Of a DNA stretch of 64,000 bases, positions 47,489 to 57,272 are shown piece by piece. Source of the DNA: Neomesorhizobium sp963726065 (GTDB taxonomy: Bacteria > Pseudomonadota > Alphaproteobacteria > Rhizobiales > Rhizobiaceae); the NCBI GenBank assembly GCA_963726065.1, contig CAVSAU010000006.1:272372-336371 (forward strand), written 5' to 3'. Position 1 is the first letter of the stretch; each line of letters begins with the position of its first letter. A program made the translations under genes and the position numbers. The notes under the pieces are model-generated. The model saw only the letters and a program-made list of their open reading frames with translations. It did not search any database and was not told where the DNA came from.

Positions 47489-48701
47489 CTATCGTCGACG
47501 GCGACAGTTCCCGCGCCATCGCTGATATTTTCTGCGTATCTTCATGACGAAAATCTGGATAGCTGATCGCCCGATATCAGCAGCCACAGGGATAGCGGCG
47601 CCCGCGCTTCCTCGCATCGCCCTTAGGTATTCCTGCTCTTGCAATTTGGCCGCATGACGTAAGCTGAACCGGTCAACTACCAATTCTCTCGAGTAAGCGC
47701 CCAGGGAGCGTCTCAGGTCGGGGTCTTCGACAAGCCTTTCAAGAGCCGCACGCAGAGCCTGCGAACCTATTCCAAGAGACCCGGGCCCGAGACCGTACCA
47801 CCCTTGCCGTAGGAAGATGTGTGATGTAGTTGGCGTCAGCAATTCGCTGAACCCCCGTTCGCCTACAACGACAAGCGGTTTGCCGAAGGCCATTCCTCGC
47901 AGTGCAGACCCTCCTTGACCAACTGTGATATCAGCTGCGGCATAAGCCGGGCGAGGATCTTCCATTTCTCCCGCGAGCGATATTACCTCGCGCCCAGCGG
48001 CTTCATTAATCGCCGTAGCGCGGGAGGCAATGTTCTTGCGCGACCGACCCTCGCCGACGATGATAAGTCTGAACTCGGTGCCCAACGAGTGCCAATTCGC
48101 CAACGACGTCGCAAGCCGAAAGAACACCCTCCAACTTAAGTTCAGGAACTAGGCGACAAACCATGGCGATAACGACCTCGTCGGGCTGGATATTGAAGCG
48201 AAGTCGAAACTTGTTGCCATCGACATCAGGGCTATCGGCGTCGGTGTCGACGGGTGGCTCCAATAAACTGACATGACGGTGCCCGGCACCAAGAGCTGCA
48301 AAGCGGATCTGCTCAGTTCCGACCACTAGTGGCACCAATCGGGGTAAGAAGGGGGCAACCGACATTGCCATAACAGTTCCCACCACCGGGATACGCTTTC
48401 CGAATTGCAGACCGAAATATGCTTCGACAATAGGCGGCCATTCATAACAGTGGACCACATCGATTTCTCTTTCGCGAACCAGCCTCACCAATTTTTGCAG
48501 CGTTCGCATCGAGGGGCGACGTCGATTTAGAGGTATTTCTACATGCTCCAATCCGAGTACTTTCACTCGGGCCACAAGCGGCCCGGGCTCAGAGAACACG
48601 ATCACTTCGTGCCCCCGATCACGCACTGCGGCCGCGAGCTGGACCGCGTTCATTTGCGACCCCCCAAGCTCCATTGAGTGGGGATAGACGAGCACACGCA
48701 T
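47489..48701 (-). CDS. Glycosyltransferase family 4, one frame change
   Basis: Paralogue of the GT4 at 24.5 kb. The N-terminal domain starts MRVLVYPHSMELGGSQMNAV at ATG 48701 and runs to ELKLEG near 48127; the C-terminal donor domain continues in another frame from about 48118 (RLIIVGEGRSRKNIASRA, RPAYAAADITVGQGGSALRG, GERGFSELL as the catalytic E-x7-E region). A single indel explains the break. It lies in an IS-rich context between an RTX remnant and an unassigned stretch. The sugar is unknown. Confidence 0.86.
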
Positions 48702-49589
48702 TCGACGGTCTCTCCTGATAGAAGCTTGTCAGGCTATCAGTTATTACTCACAAAAATAGATCACGTACATCTGCGATAGTAATCCCCTAAAGGGATGAAC
48801 TATCACCTTCCCATGAGTGACGCCGGGCATAATTTGTCTCAGTCAGATAATTTGTCTCGGTCAGCGGTCCAAACGCATGGGTGCTGGTTGTGCTCGGCGC
48901 CGTGGGCTGATAGCGGCCCACGGTCGACGACGGAGTGACCACGCCCGTGAGGCACTCTGACAGTTCGGCGGAGGCTTGACGTCGGGGCCATGATCGCCGA
49001 CGTACCGAGTCCTGCACCACTCAGAAGAATGATGCCGCAACGCCAGACATGATTTCTACCGGCTCTTGGGGTCCGAGGCAATGGCGTCCAATCGCTGCCG
49101 ATTGTCGGTCGTCAAAGTGAAGGAGATGTCTGCGCGCAATCCCCTTCAATCGCATAGCTCAGCCCAGACCAGAACCTGCAATTGGCCCCGCACATTCCGA
49201 ATCAATCAACGAGCGGCTTCGGCCGGGGCGATTGTAGACCAAGCCTATCCCGATCAGGTCTTCAAGTATCGGGTTACGCTGATATTGATCTCGATGATCT
49301 CGCCGCATGAGAAGCCGGACAACGAGGAGCAAGTGGCGTGAAATTCGGTCATTGTGGTAGGTTGATTTGTTCCCGAGGTCCTCAGAGGCACCGAAAATGG
49401 AGCCGCTACGCAGCCACGGGTATCCTCGATTTCGACGAGGGCAAACAGTTCGCAAGTCAAAAAGCATCACCATAGCATCCATGCCTGGGGCCTACGGCAT
49501 TCGCTGGAACCAGTTTACGTCGACAATCTGGCGGTGCATCCTCAGCCCAAGCGCCGCATTCTGATCATTCCGTCTCTTGCTGACGAGCG
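48702..49589. other. Unassigned region upstream of GT4
   Basis: About 890 bp. Short frames on both strands lack recognisable motifs. The first 80 bp are AT-rich and may promote the GT4 gene. The remainder may be decayed coding sequence of the truncated GT2 that starts at 49951, but I could not demonstrate this. Confidence 0.4.
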
Positions 49590-49739
49590 AGAGATCAATA
49601 GAAAGCGTATCCGGCAGAGGCGAACCTGTCGTCGCCCACAAGGACAATGCGGTCGTGCATCGTCCGGGGATGGATCTCAGGCTGGGAATAGAGATATTCC
49701 AAAACAGCTTCGACGGCGTCCATCTCCGGAGCTCAATGG

Positions 49740-49951
49740 AGCGCCGGCGATAACCAATTCACCCTGCGTCAAGTCCATGATGCGATTCACATTTCCTGCG
49801 CGATTTCAAACGTCCGATCGCGGGAGTTGTCATTGGACACGATGATCTCCAACGGCGAGTAAGTCTGTGTGAAATCCCCATCCACGGCCTCGGCGATGTA
49901 CTTCTCCTGGTTGAAGGAGGTCACCAAAAAGCTGAGGAGCGGTTTGGGCAT
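49740..49951 (-). pseudogene. Glycosyltransferase family 2, truncated and decayed
   Basis: From ATG 49951: MPKPLLSFLVTSFNQEKYIA, SPLEIIVSNDNSRDRTFEIA, then a stop at 49787. The nearby sequence gives RIMDLTQGELVIAG (about 49735-49780), which matches a later GT2 block after loss of about 25 codons and a frame change. The catalytic D-x-D region is not seen. It is a dead fragment. Confidence 0.66.
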
Positions 49952-50129
49952 GGTGAACGTTCCGGGGCTCAGGTTTTGGTCGCGCGGACGGCGAGGCATT
50001 CGCCGGCACACGGGTTGAACCAGAGCATAGCCTGCTCGCACCATGCACGAAATTGCGGGACCAGACGCCGTGCCAGCTTTCAGGCCGCCGGACTCGCCAG
50101 TTGGAGGCTCAGATTCCATATGTAAACCG

Positions 50130-50941
50130 AGTTCGAAGTCCAAGAATGATGCAGTGGACGCCGAAGCGATTTGCGAAGCGGTGACACGTCCGACCATGCG
50201 TTTCGTGGCGATGAAGTAGCCGAGCAACAGGCGGCCCTGTCGCTTCACCGAACAAGCAACCTCCTGGTCAAGCAGCGCACGCAACTGGTCAACATGATCC
50301 GCGGCCTGTTGGCCGAGTTCGGCATCGACATCCCCGAAGGTTTGGAGCGTGCGCTTGGGCTGGCGCGCAAGATCACCGCGAAGGAAGCGGAACCGCAAGT
50401 GCCAGCGACGGCAATGCAGGTTCTCGGCCTCCTGTGCGGTCAGGTACTCGACACCCATGTCCGTTTTCAGGCGATCGAACGGTCGATCGTTGCCCTGCAA
50501 AGATCTGACGAGGTGGCACGGCGCTTGTCGACAATCCCTGGCATCGGCCCGGTAGGGGCCACAGCATTTGCCGCATCGGTTGCCGATCCGCGACTGTTCC
50601 GCTCGGGCCGAGAGTTCGCAGCCTGGCTGGGGCTGACACCTTCGCAAAACTCGAGCGGCGGCAAGGACCGGCTTGGCCGTATCACCAAGATGGGTGACCG
50701 GTATCTGAGAAAACTCCTTGTGATCGGCGCGACCTCTTTGATCCGCCGGGCGAGGCATAAGCCTGAGACGGCGGATCCGCGCCTCCTCGCGTTGCTTGCC
50801 CGGAAGCCAGCGCGCGTGGCGAGTGTAGCCATGGCCAACAAGATGGCCCGGGTGGTCTGGGCAATCATGGCCACGGCGAGACCTCCCAGGCCCGCCATGC
50901 CCCGAATCTGGCAGCCTAAGTTGCGAGGAATGAGACGCTGA
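50130..50941 (+). pseudogene. IS110-family transposase, N-terminally truncated
   Basis: About 265 codons. The N-terminal piece DAEAICEAVTRPTMRFVAMK leads to a frame change at about 50210 and then EQQAALSLHRTSNLLVKQRT, RLSTIPGIGPVGATAFAASV, FAAWLGLTPSQNSSGGKDRL and RITKMGDRYLRKLLVIGATS. The DEDD catalytic start (about the first 90 residues) is absent, so it cannot be active alone. The C-terminal domain is otherwise well preserved to the stop at 50941. Confidence 0.82.
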
Positions 50942-51254
50942 TGCAGAAAACAGTTAGAGCCGATCGATCGGCTCCATGAGGTTGTGAGAGCGACGCGATG
51001 TGATGGCGAGACCGGTCAGGCCGGAAACAGGGACAACCCGTCGAATGTCCGAGGCGTTATAGCGTGAGAAGCAGATTGGGACCCTGTTCGCCGACCCCAT
51101 CAGGGCCAGCAGTCTCTTTTGGCTGCATCAACAGGCCGGACAGAAGACTGCACCCGACCCAACGCGCCAGAACGTCGAATTACCTCTTGCAATGCGGGAG
51201 CCATCCACAGAAGACATTCCAGATTCTCCTCGAGCCAAAACGCCTGAGATGAAT

Positions 51255-51570
51255 CATGGAAGTACGTGACCTCCGGCGTCGTGATCGAAGGCGCTGTTAT
51301 GAAAAAGGCATAGCGGTTCGCTACTTTAGCCCTTCCGAAATCCACCGGGGTCTTCATCGGTTCGTCACCTGGATCCGCCGGGGTTCATAATATCCCTGGC
51401 AAAAATGTCGTAGTTTAGAATGGTCTCGTCATCCTGGGCTCAGCCCGCCGAAAGCGGGATGTTGGTGCAGCCGCGATCAAAAGGCGACTGAATATGAGGT
51501 GGATCAGGCTCAGCCAAATGAGCCGCGTCACGTAGATGAGCCCAGAACCTGGAGCCGAAATTTATGAGGA
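51255..51570 (+). mobile_element. Right-end remnant of an IS110 element related to the one at 42.5 kb
   Basis: The first 57 bp encode KYVTSGVVIEGAVMKKA-like residues (here YVTSGVVIEGAVMKKA), the last residues of the transposase at 42.6-43.7 kb. The following 250 bp parallel 43720-43970 with scattered differences. The rest of that element is missing. Confidence 0.6.
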
Positions 51571-51608
51571 TGTCGATCATGTCCTAATCTTGACATAGCC
51601 AACCCCAT

Positions 51609-51880
51609 ATGAGGTCTTCACTGCAGGCCAGAAGCGTCGCGTGACGCCGGCCATCAAAGGCCAGATGCGACGACGATCCGCGGTCGAGCCGGTGATCGGC
51701 CATATCAAAAGCGAACACAGGATGGGCCGCAACTATCTCGCCCAAGCCCAAGGCGACGCCATCAACGCCATCCTGGCCGCCGCGGGCTACAACTTCTCCC
51801 TCCTGCTCAGGTGGCTGAAGGCGCTTTTGTCGCTCTTGATCGCTGTGCTTCAACCCCGCGAAAAACAGCTCGCCGCTTAG
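51609..51880 (+). pseudogene. IS5-type transposase, C-terminal remnant (copy 3)
   Basis: Encodes VFTAGQKRRVTPAIKGQMRR, RSAVEPVIGHIKSEHRMGRN and YNFSLLLRWLKALLSLLIAV. It is nearly identical to copy 2 (26.5-26.7 kb, same orientation) and related to the broken element at 7.3 kb (opposite orientation). The end motif GTTCACGGTCGAC follows at about 51892-51904. Confidence 0.78.
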
Positions 51881-51904
51881 GACCCGGATCGTTCACGGTC
51901 GACT

Positions 51905-52244
51905 AAGGTGTATGGGCCACCAGCCATATGGCGCGCATGCCACAGCCGCGCAGCGGGAACGTTTTCGTCTTCACCAAGGTCTCATGCAGGTCGACAAGTC
52001 TGCCTCCAGGCACATTCACATTCCCCAGTTCCCCACGCTATTGACCCCATCCCATCGAGCTTGGAAAAATGCTCGACTTCGTTGTTCTGGCTGGTTGCAA
52101 CGGCGCTTGGTCTCTGGCTCCGACGAAAAGTGGTTCACCTTATGACTGATTGCGTTCGGCGGAAATGCCGACTGCAAAAAGGTTGTTGCAAGAAATAGGC
52201 TCGCGAGGAGCGCCGTCATTGCGCGATTGAACCGGACCGTCAGC
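51905..52244. other. Intergenic, no gene seen
   Basis: 340 bp between the IS fragment and the wzx stop codon. Only short frames without motifs. Confidence 0.45.
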
Positions 52245-53757
52245 TCAGGCTGCGCTCGGCAGCCAGATGCGCACTAGCTTCGGCAACGACTCCTGCGGAA
52301 GCAGCTTCAGCAGCATCCAGAGCGAGAAGAGCCCGCTGACCAGCGTGGCGGATGTACCGAATGCTATCGCAGCCCACATTGGAAGCGCCTGAAAGGCCGC
52401 GAAGACCAGGCCTGCCGTAGCAATGAAACCGATGGAGAGCCGGGCATTGACCGGCGTCCAACGGAAGCCGCTCAGCCGACGAGTGAGCCAATAGACCAGC
52501 GCGGTATGCCAGATATAGAGGCCGCAAAAGGCAATGCCGGCACCAACAGGCCCGACCACGGGCACCAGCATCGCAGCCAAGCCGACGTGGACGATTGTGG
52601 CGGCGACTTCCGCCCAAAAGAACATTCTGGACGCTCCCTTGGCGACAATGATGAACCCCATCGGCCAAGCCACGATGCGAAGCATCATTCCAAGGCAGAT
52701 CCAGCGGGCGAGGTCCACGGCCGGCAAGAACTCAGCCGAATAGAACAACGTCATGACTAATGGAGCGGCCGTCAGGGTCGCGATAAGGCCCGGACCTGCC
52801 AGAAGCATGCTTACCTGTGCCTGTTCGTTGACCAGACGATTGCAGGCGGCATTGTCGCCTGAAACGGCTGTAAGTCTCGGATAAAAGTCGGTCCCCATCG
52901 CCTGGAGGATAAATCCTGCATAGAGGCCCGCCAAAGCCCAGGCGGCCTGATAGAAACCGGCGGCGACAACCCCATCATATCTGAGGACAATGATCCGGAT
53001 GGCGTAGGCGGCGCCGGCGGTGAGAACGGCACTTGCCATAAAGACGGCGCCCAACTTCAGAAGCGGAGCGATTTCCCGCATCGTGTCTCGCACTGACAGG
53101 GACACCGCGGCTTTGATATTGACTTTCCTGCTGTACCACCACGACGTGAGGAGCGTCACAACAGCCATTGCCAGTATCGACCATGCGATGCCGTTTTCGC
53201 CGAACCAATAGATCAACGGAATGCTGATTGCCGTGCTTAAAACGGCCCCCGCCACGCTGATGATTGCGAGGTCCGATACGCGGCGCATCCCTTGGATCAG
53301 CGATGTCTGACCGGCCGAGACTATTCGGAAGAAGATCGCGGCCGCGACAATCATGACCGAGATGCCATGGCTGCGATCCGAAAAGCTGAAATGGGCAGCC
53401 GGGTATGCGAACACGGCAAGTAAAGCCGCGCCAGCCAGACCCAAAAACAGCGAAACGCGCCTGAGGGCCACGACCGTGCGGGCAATGCGACTCGCTGTCG
53501 CCGGTTCCCACGGCTTCGGCTATCTGCCGCACGCCGCTTTGCTGTACGCCCAAACCAGCCAGCGACTGTGCGAGATCGGCGATGGAAGTGTAGAGAGCCA
53601 TGAGCCCGACGCCTTGCGGGCCTAGCAAGACAGCAATCGCTTTGTTGCGGAGGATCGCGAACGCGATGTTGATCACCGAAGCACCGCCAATCACGGCAGT
53701 CGACTTCAGGATCTGCAGATGAGAGTGGCCACCAGCACCGTGTTCGACCGTTGTCAT
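52245..53757 (-). CDS. wzx: Wzx-type polysaccharide flippase (MOP/PST superfamily), one frame change
   Basis: Inner-membrane transporter predicted to flip undecaprenyl-linked repeat units. About 12-14 membrane segments are visible. The first about 85 residues (LKSTAVIGGASVINIAFAIL, AVLLGPQGVGLMALYTSIAD) are in one frame; after the GTGDSE motif near 53495 the frame changes and the rest (RRVSLFLGLAGAALLAVFAY to QESLPKLVRIWLP) is continuous to 52245. The full length of about 500 residues fits Wzx/WzxE relatives. It is the last gene of the OPX-rfbACBD operon, 24 bp after rfbD. Confidence 0.88.
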
Positions 53758-53781
53758 GCTTCGCCGTCTGCTCGATTGCTG

Positions 53782-54667
53782 TCAGCCAAGAGCATCTGCT
53801 CGAAGCAGGCGCTTGACCACCGTTTCGGTGCTTGAGCGCCAGTGGGGCGCCCGAATGTCAAAAGTTCTTTCCAGCTTGTCGCAGCACAGGCGGGAGTTCG
53901 ACGGACGCCGCGCCTTTGCCGGGTACTCTGCAGTGGGGATTTCGATCACTTCTGCAGCCGGCCCGCCATTCGTCCGGCTGATTTCGAAAATCTCTTTTGC
54001 GAAGGACGACCAGTTCGTGTCGCCGGCGCCAGCGAAGTGATAGACGCCGAAGCAGCCGTCTCTCAGGCGGGGTGCGATCCGGAGCAAGGCTGGCGGCAAT
54101 GTCCAAGGCGGAGGTCGGGTTGCCCCACTGATCCGACACGACCCGCACAGTGTCTGCGGTGGCGGCCAACCCAAGCATTGTTTTCACGAAATTGGCCCCA
54201 AACGGACTGTAGACCCAGCTGGTTCGCAAAATGATGTGACGCGGATTGGCGCTCGCGACTGCCTCCTCGCCCTTTAACTTGGTCAGTCCGTAGACTGTTC
54301 GGGGATCGGCGGGACAGCGTTCATCGTAGGGGTGGGATTTTTCACCGGAAAAGATGTAGTCCGTCGAAAGATGAAGAACGCCGGCGCCGACTTGCGAGGC
54401 GGCTTCGGCCACATAGGCTGCCCCAGTGACATTGATGGCGTGGGCGAGTTCGGGCTCGTCTTCGGCACGGTCGACGGCCGTATAGGCGGCCGCCGAAATG
54501 ACGAGATCGGGTTTTGCTGATTCTATCGCCTTTATGATCGCGTAACGGTCTGTGAGATCGAATTTCGGTCGCCCGACCGTGTGAAGTTCGATCGCCGGCC
54601 ATCTTGGAGCCAACTCAACCAAGCTGCTCGCTACTTGCCCAGAGCTGCCGGTGACCAGGATTTTCAT
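53782..54667 (-). CDS. rfbD: dTDP-4-dehydrorhamnose reductase, one frame change
   Basis: Last step of dTDP-L-rhamnose synthesis (NADPH-dependent reduction). MKILVTGSSGQVASSLVELA opens at ATG 54667; SAAAYTAVDRAEDEPELAHA, LSTDYIFSGEKSHPYDE, VYGLTKLKGEEAV (Tyr-x3-Lys) and WVYSPFGANFVKTML follow. Near 54085, after GNPTSALDIAASL, the frame changes; the continuing frame gives GVYHFAGAGDTNWSSFAKEI and VIEIPTAEYPAKARRPSNSR to 53782. The start overlaps the rfbB stop by 4 bp (ATGA). Confidence 0.91.
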
Positions 54668-55731
54668 TGCGCCGCCACGAGCCTGCCAAGGCGTTCCCCG
54701 GCGTAGTGTCCCTCGCGGATGGGGCCCCACCACCATTCGTTGTCGAGATACCAGTCAACAGTGCGGGCAAGCCCTGTCTCGAAGCTTTCCCTAGCTTTCC
54801 AGCCGAGCTCGCGCTCCAGCTTAGAGCCATCGATCGCATAGCGCCGGTCATGGCCCGGCCGGTCGGCGACAAACGTGATCAGGTTGCGATAGGAGCCGCC
54901 TTTGCGACGTGGTTTCCTGGCATCGAGGATGTCGCAGATCGTTTCGACGACGCGGATATTGCTGCGTTCGGCGTTGCCCCCGACATTATAGCTTTCGCCG
55001 ACTGCGCCGTTGCGCGCGATGAGCGCCAGCGCCCGCACATGGTCCTCGACATGAAGCCAGTCGCGGATGTTCTTTCCCGCGCCATAGACCCGCAAAGGCT
55101 GCTCGTCGAGCGCGTTGAGGATGGTCAGCGGGATAAGCTTCTCAGGGAAATGGAACGGGCCGTAGTTGTTGGAGCAGTTGGAAAGAACGACCGGCAGGCC
55201 GAAGGTGCGATGCCATGCCCGCACCAGATGATCTGAGGCTGCCTTGGAGGCGGAATAGGGTGACGAAGGCACGTACGGCGTATCTTCCGTAAATCGCGCT
55301 TCCTCATCATCGAGATCGCCGAAAACCTCATCCGTGGAGACATGGTGAAAGCGAAACCGCTCCGCCATCTCTGGCGGGAGATCGCGCCAGTATGCGAGGG
55401 ACGCGCACAGCAGACGGAACGTTCCCACGATGTTGGTCTCAATGAAATCGGCGGGGCCGTCGATGGAACGGTCGACATGCGTTTCGGCCGCGAGGTGCAT
55501 GACTGTGTCGATTTTCTCGACCCGCAGGATTTCGCTCACCCGCCGATCGTCGCGAATATCGGCACGAACGAATGTGTAGTTCGGAAGGTTTTCGATCTGC
55601 CGCAGCGACGCGAGATTGCCGGCATAAGTCAGCTTGTCGATGTTGACGACGCGGTCGGCCGGGTTGCCTGTCAGGTATCGGCACAGCGCCGATCCGATGA
55701 ACCCTGCACCGCCTGTGACAAGTATGTTCAT
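54664..55731 (-). CDS. rfbB: dTDP-glucose 4,6-dehydratase
   Basis: Second enzyme of the dTDP-L-rhamnose pathway; NAD-dependent 4,6-dehydration of dTDP-glucose. A complete 355-residue protein. TGGAGFIGSALCRYL at 6-20 binds NAD, HLAAETHVDRSIDGP near 80 and STDEVFGDL near 129 carry the active-site Thr/Asp/Glu set, and YSASKAASDHLVRAW holds the catalytic Tyr-x3-Lys. It begins 13 bp after rfbC and overlaps rfbD by 4 bp. Confidence 0.96.
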   Translation of the reverse strand: MNILVTGGAGFIGSALCRYLTGNPADRVVNIDKLTYAGNLASLRQIENLPNYTFVRADIRDDRRVSEILRVEKIDTVMHLAAETHVDRSIDGPADFIETNIVGTFRLLCASLAYWRDLPPEMAERFRFHHVSTDEVFGDLDDEEARFTEDTPYVPSSPYSASKAASDHLVRAWHRTFGLPVVLSNCSNNYGPFHFPEKLIPLTILNALDEQPLRVYGAGKNIRDWLHVEDHVRALALIARNGAVGESYNVGGNAERSNIRVVETICDILDARKPRRKGGSYRNLITFVADRPGHDRRYAIDGSKLERELGWKARESFETGLARTVDWYLDNEWWWGPIREGHYAGERLGRLVAAQ

Positions 55732-55744
55732 AGACGACCCCCTC

Positions 55745-56308
55745 TCATTGGAAATCGAAGACCCCGGCCTGTTTCAGCAGCGGCGCCTGGCGGTCTTTTT
55801 CGGAAAGCACAAGGTCTTCTGCAGGGATCGGCCAGGCGATGCCGATGTCGGGATCGTCGAAGCGGATCGACCGGTCATGGGCGGGGGAGTAATAATCCGT
55901 CACCTTGTAGACGACTTCGGTATTCGGCTCGAGCGTCGCAAAGCCGTGCGCGAATCCTTTGGGCACGAAAAGCTGGTTCCATGCCTCGGCGGACAGAACG
56001 ACCCCGACCCATTTGGCGAATGTCGGCGATCCCCTTCGAATGTCGACGGCAACGTCGAAGATCGACCCGCGTACCACCCTGACGAGCTTGTCCTGCGCGT
56101 GGGGCGGCAGCTGGTAATGCAAGCCACGCAACACGCCGCGGTCGACCGAGAGCGAATGATTGTCCTGGACGAAAGCGTGCGTTACGCCACCTTCGGAAAA
56201 ACGCCGTGCGTTCCACGTTTCCGAAAAGAAACCGCGATCATCGACGAAACGATTCGGCTGGATCTCCAGGACGCCGCCAAGGCAAAGTTCTGTCACTTTG
56301 AGGCCCAT
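55745..56308 (-). CDS. rfbC: dTDP-4-dehydrorhamnose 3,5-epimerase
   Basis: Third pathway enzyme, a cupin-fold epimerase. 187 residues from ATG 56308 (MGLKVTELCLGGVLEIQPNR). It shows FVDDRGFFSETWN, QDNHSLSVDRGVLRGLHYQ with the catalytic His, and EVVYKVTDYYSPAHDRSIRF with the active-site Tyr. The frame is continuous with the upstream rfbA frame only because of a surplus base near 56350; the natural arrangement is rfbA stop and rfbC start sharing the T-G-A-T-G overlap at 56306-56310. Confidence 0.94.
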   Translation of the reverse strand: MGLKVTELCLGGVLEIQPNRFVDDRGFFSETWNARRFSEGGVTHAFVQDNHSLSVDRGVLRGLHYQLPPHAQDKLVRVVRGSIFDVAVDIRRGSPTFAKWVGVVLSAEAWNQLFVPKGFAHGFATLEPNTEVVYKVTDYYSPAHDRSIRFDDPDIGIAWPIPAEDLVLSEKDRQAPLLKQAGVFDFQ

Positions 56309-57184
56309 CAATTGGCCTCCTGGACCAGCCGGCGCAGGTATTCGCCGTAGGCTGGTCTTTTCCATCAGGGAAGCGCGTTGCAGAACCTGGCCACAGGTGA
56401 GCCAGCCAAGCCCGAGCGCAATTTCTTCGGGACAGGCTATCTGTGCGCCCTGACGCCGCTCGACAGTCTGCACGAAGGCGGAAGCGTCCTGCAGGCTGTC
56501 ATAGGTGCCGGTGTCCAGCCAGGCATAGCCGCGGCCGAGGCGGCAGACATGCAGGTCGCCTCGATCGAGATAGGCATTGTTGACCGCTGTGATCTCAAGT
56601 TCGCCGCGAGCCGATGGCCGGATAGAGGAAGCGATGTCGACCACGTCGTTGTCGTAGAAGTAGAGGCCGGTGACCGCCCAGTTCGATTGCGGCCGGGAAG
56701 GCTTTTCCTCGATGCCCGTCGCCCTGCCACTGCCATTGTCGAAGCTGACGACGCCATACCGCTCCGGGTCGTTGACGTGATAAGCGAAAACGGTCGCCCC
56801 CTTTTGCCTTGCCGCCGCTTCGCGGCAGACATCGGGAAGCCCATGTCCGAAGAAGATGTTATCTCCGAGAATCATGGCGACCGGGCCATCGCCGATGAAG
56901 TCGCGGCCGATCAGGAATGCTTCTGCAAGACCGTTGGGCTGTGCCTGTTCGGCGTAGGAAAGGCTGATGCCGAAATCGGACCCGTCACCCAGCAATTCCT
57001 TGAACAGGGGAAGGTCGCGCGGCGTCGAAATCACCAGGATTTCGCGGATGCCCGATAGCATGAGGACGCTCAGCGGATAATAGATCATCGGCTTGTCGTA
57101 GACAGGCAGAAGCTGCTTCGACACAGCGATGGTGATTGGATAGAGGCGTGTGCCGCTGCCACCGGCGAGGATGATGCCTTTCAT
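56308..57184 (-). CDS. rfbA: Glucose-1-phosphate thymidylyltransferase, C-terminus altered by one base
   Basis: First enzyme of the dTDP-rhamnose pathway (dTTP plus glucose-1-phosphate). Start ATG 57184: MKGIILAGGSGTRLYPITIA, then VYDKPMIYYPLSVLML, GDNIFFGHGL, YGVVSFDNGSGRATGIEEKP and YAWLDTGTYDSL. At its end, MEKTS is followed by LRRIPAPAGPG instead of the universal YGEYLRRLVQEAN; deleting one base of the GG at 56350-56351 (plus strand) restores the normal end and a stop at 56308. As written it reads through into rfbC as a 500-codon frame. Confidence 0.94.
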
Positions 57185-57272
57185 GCCGGCCCCACCCGGT
57201 ATCCGTCCGCGCAGGGAACATGGAAGCACGCGGCTGCCGGCCGGCATCGCCGGCTTCGAACGTTATTGCCAC

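Noticed and set aside
55745..57247. A 500-codon frame suggesting a natural bifunctional RfbA-RfbC enzyme
   Set aside because: The linker is the out-of-frame normal RfbA C-terminus; one extra base explains it, so I annotated two genes.
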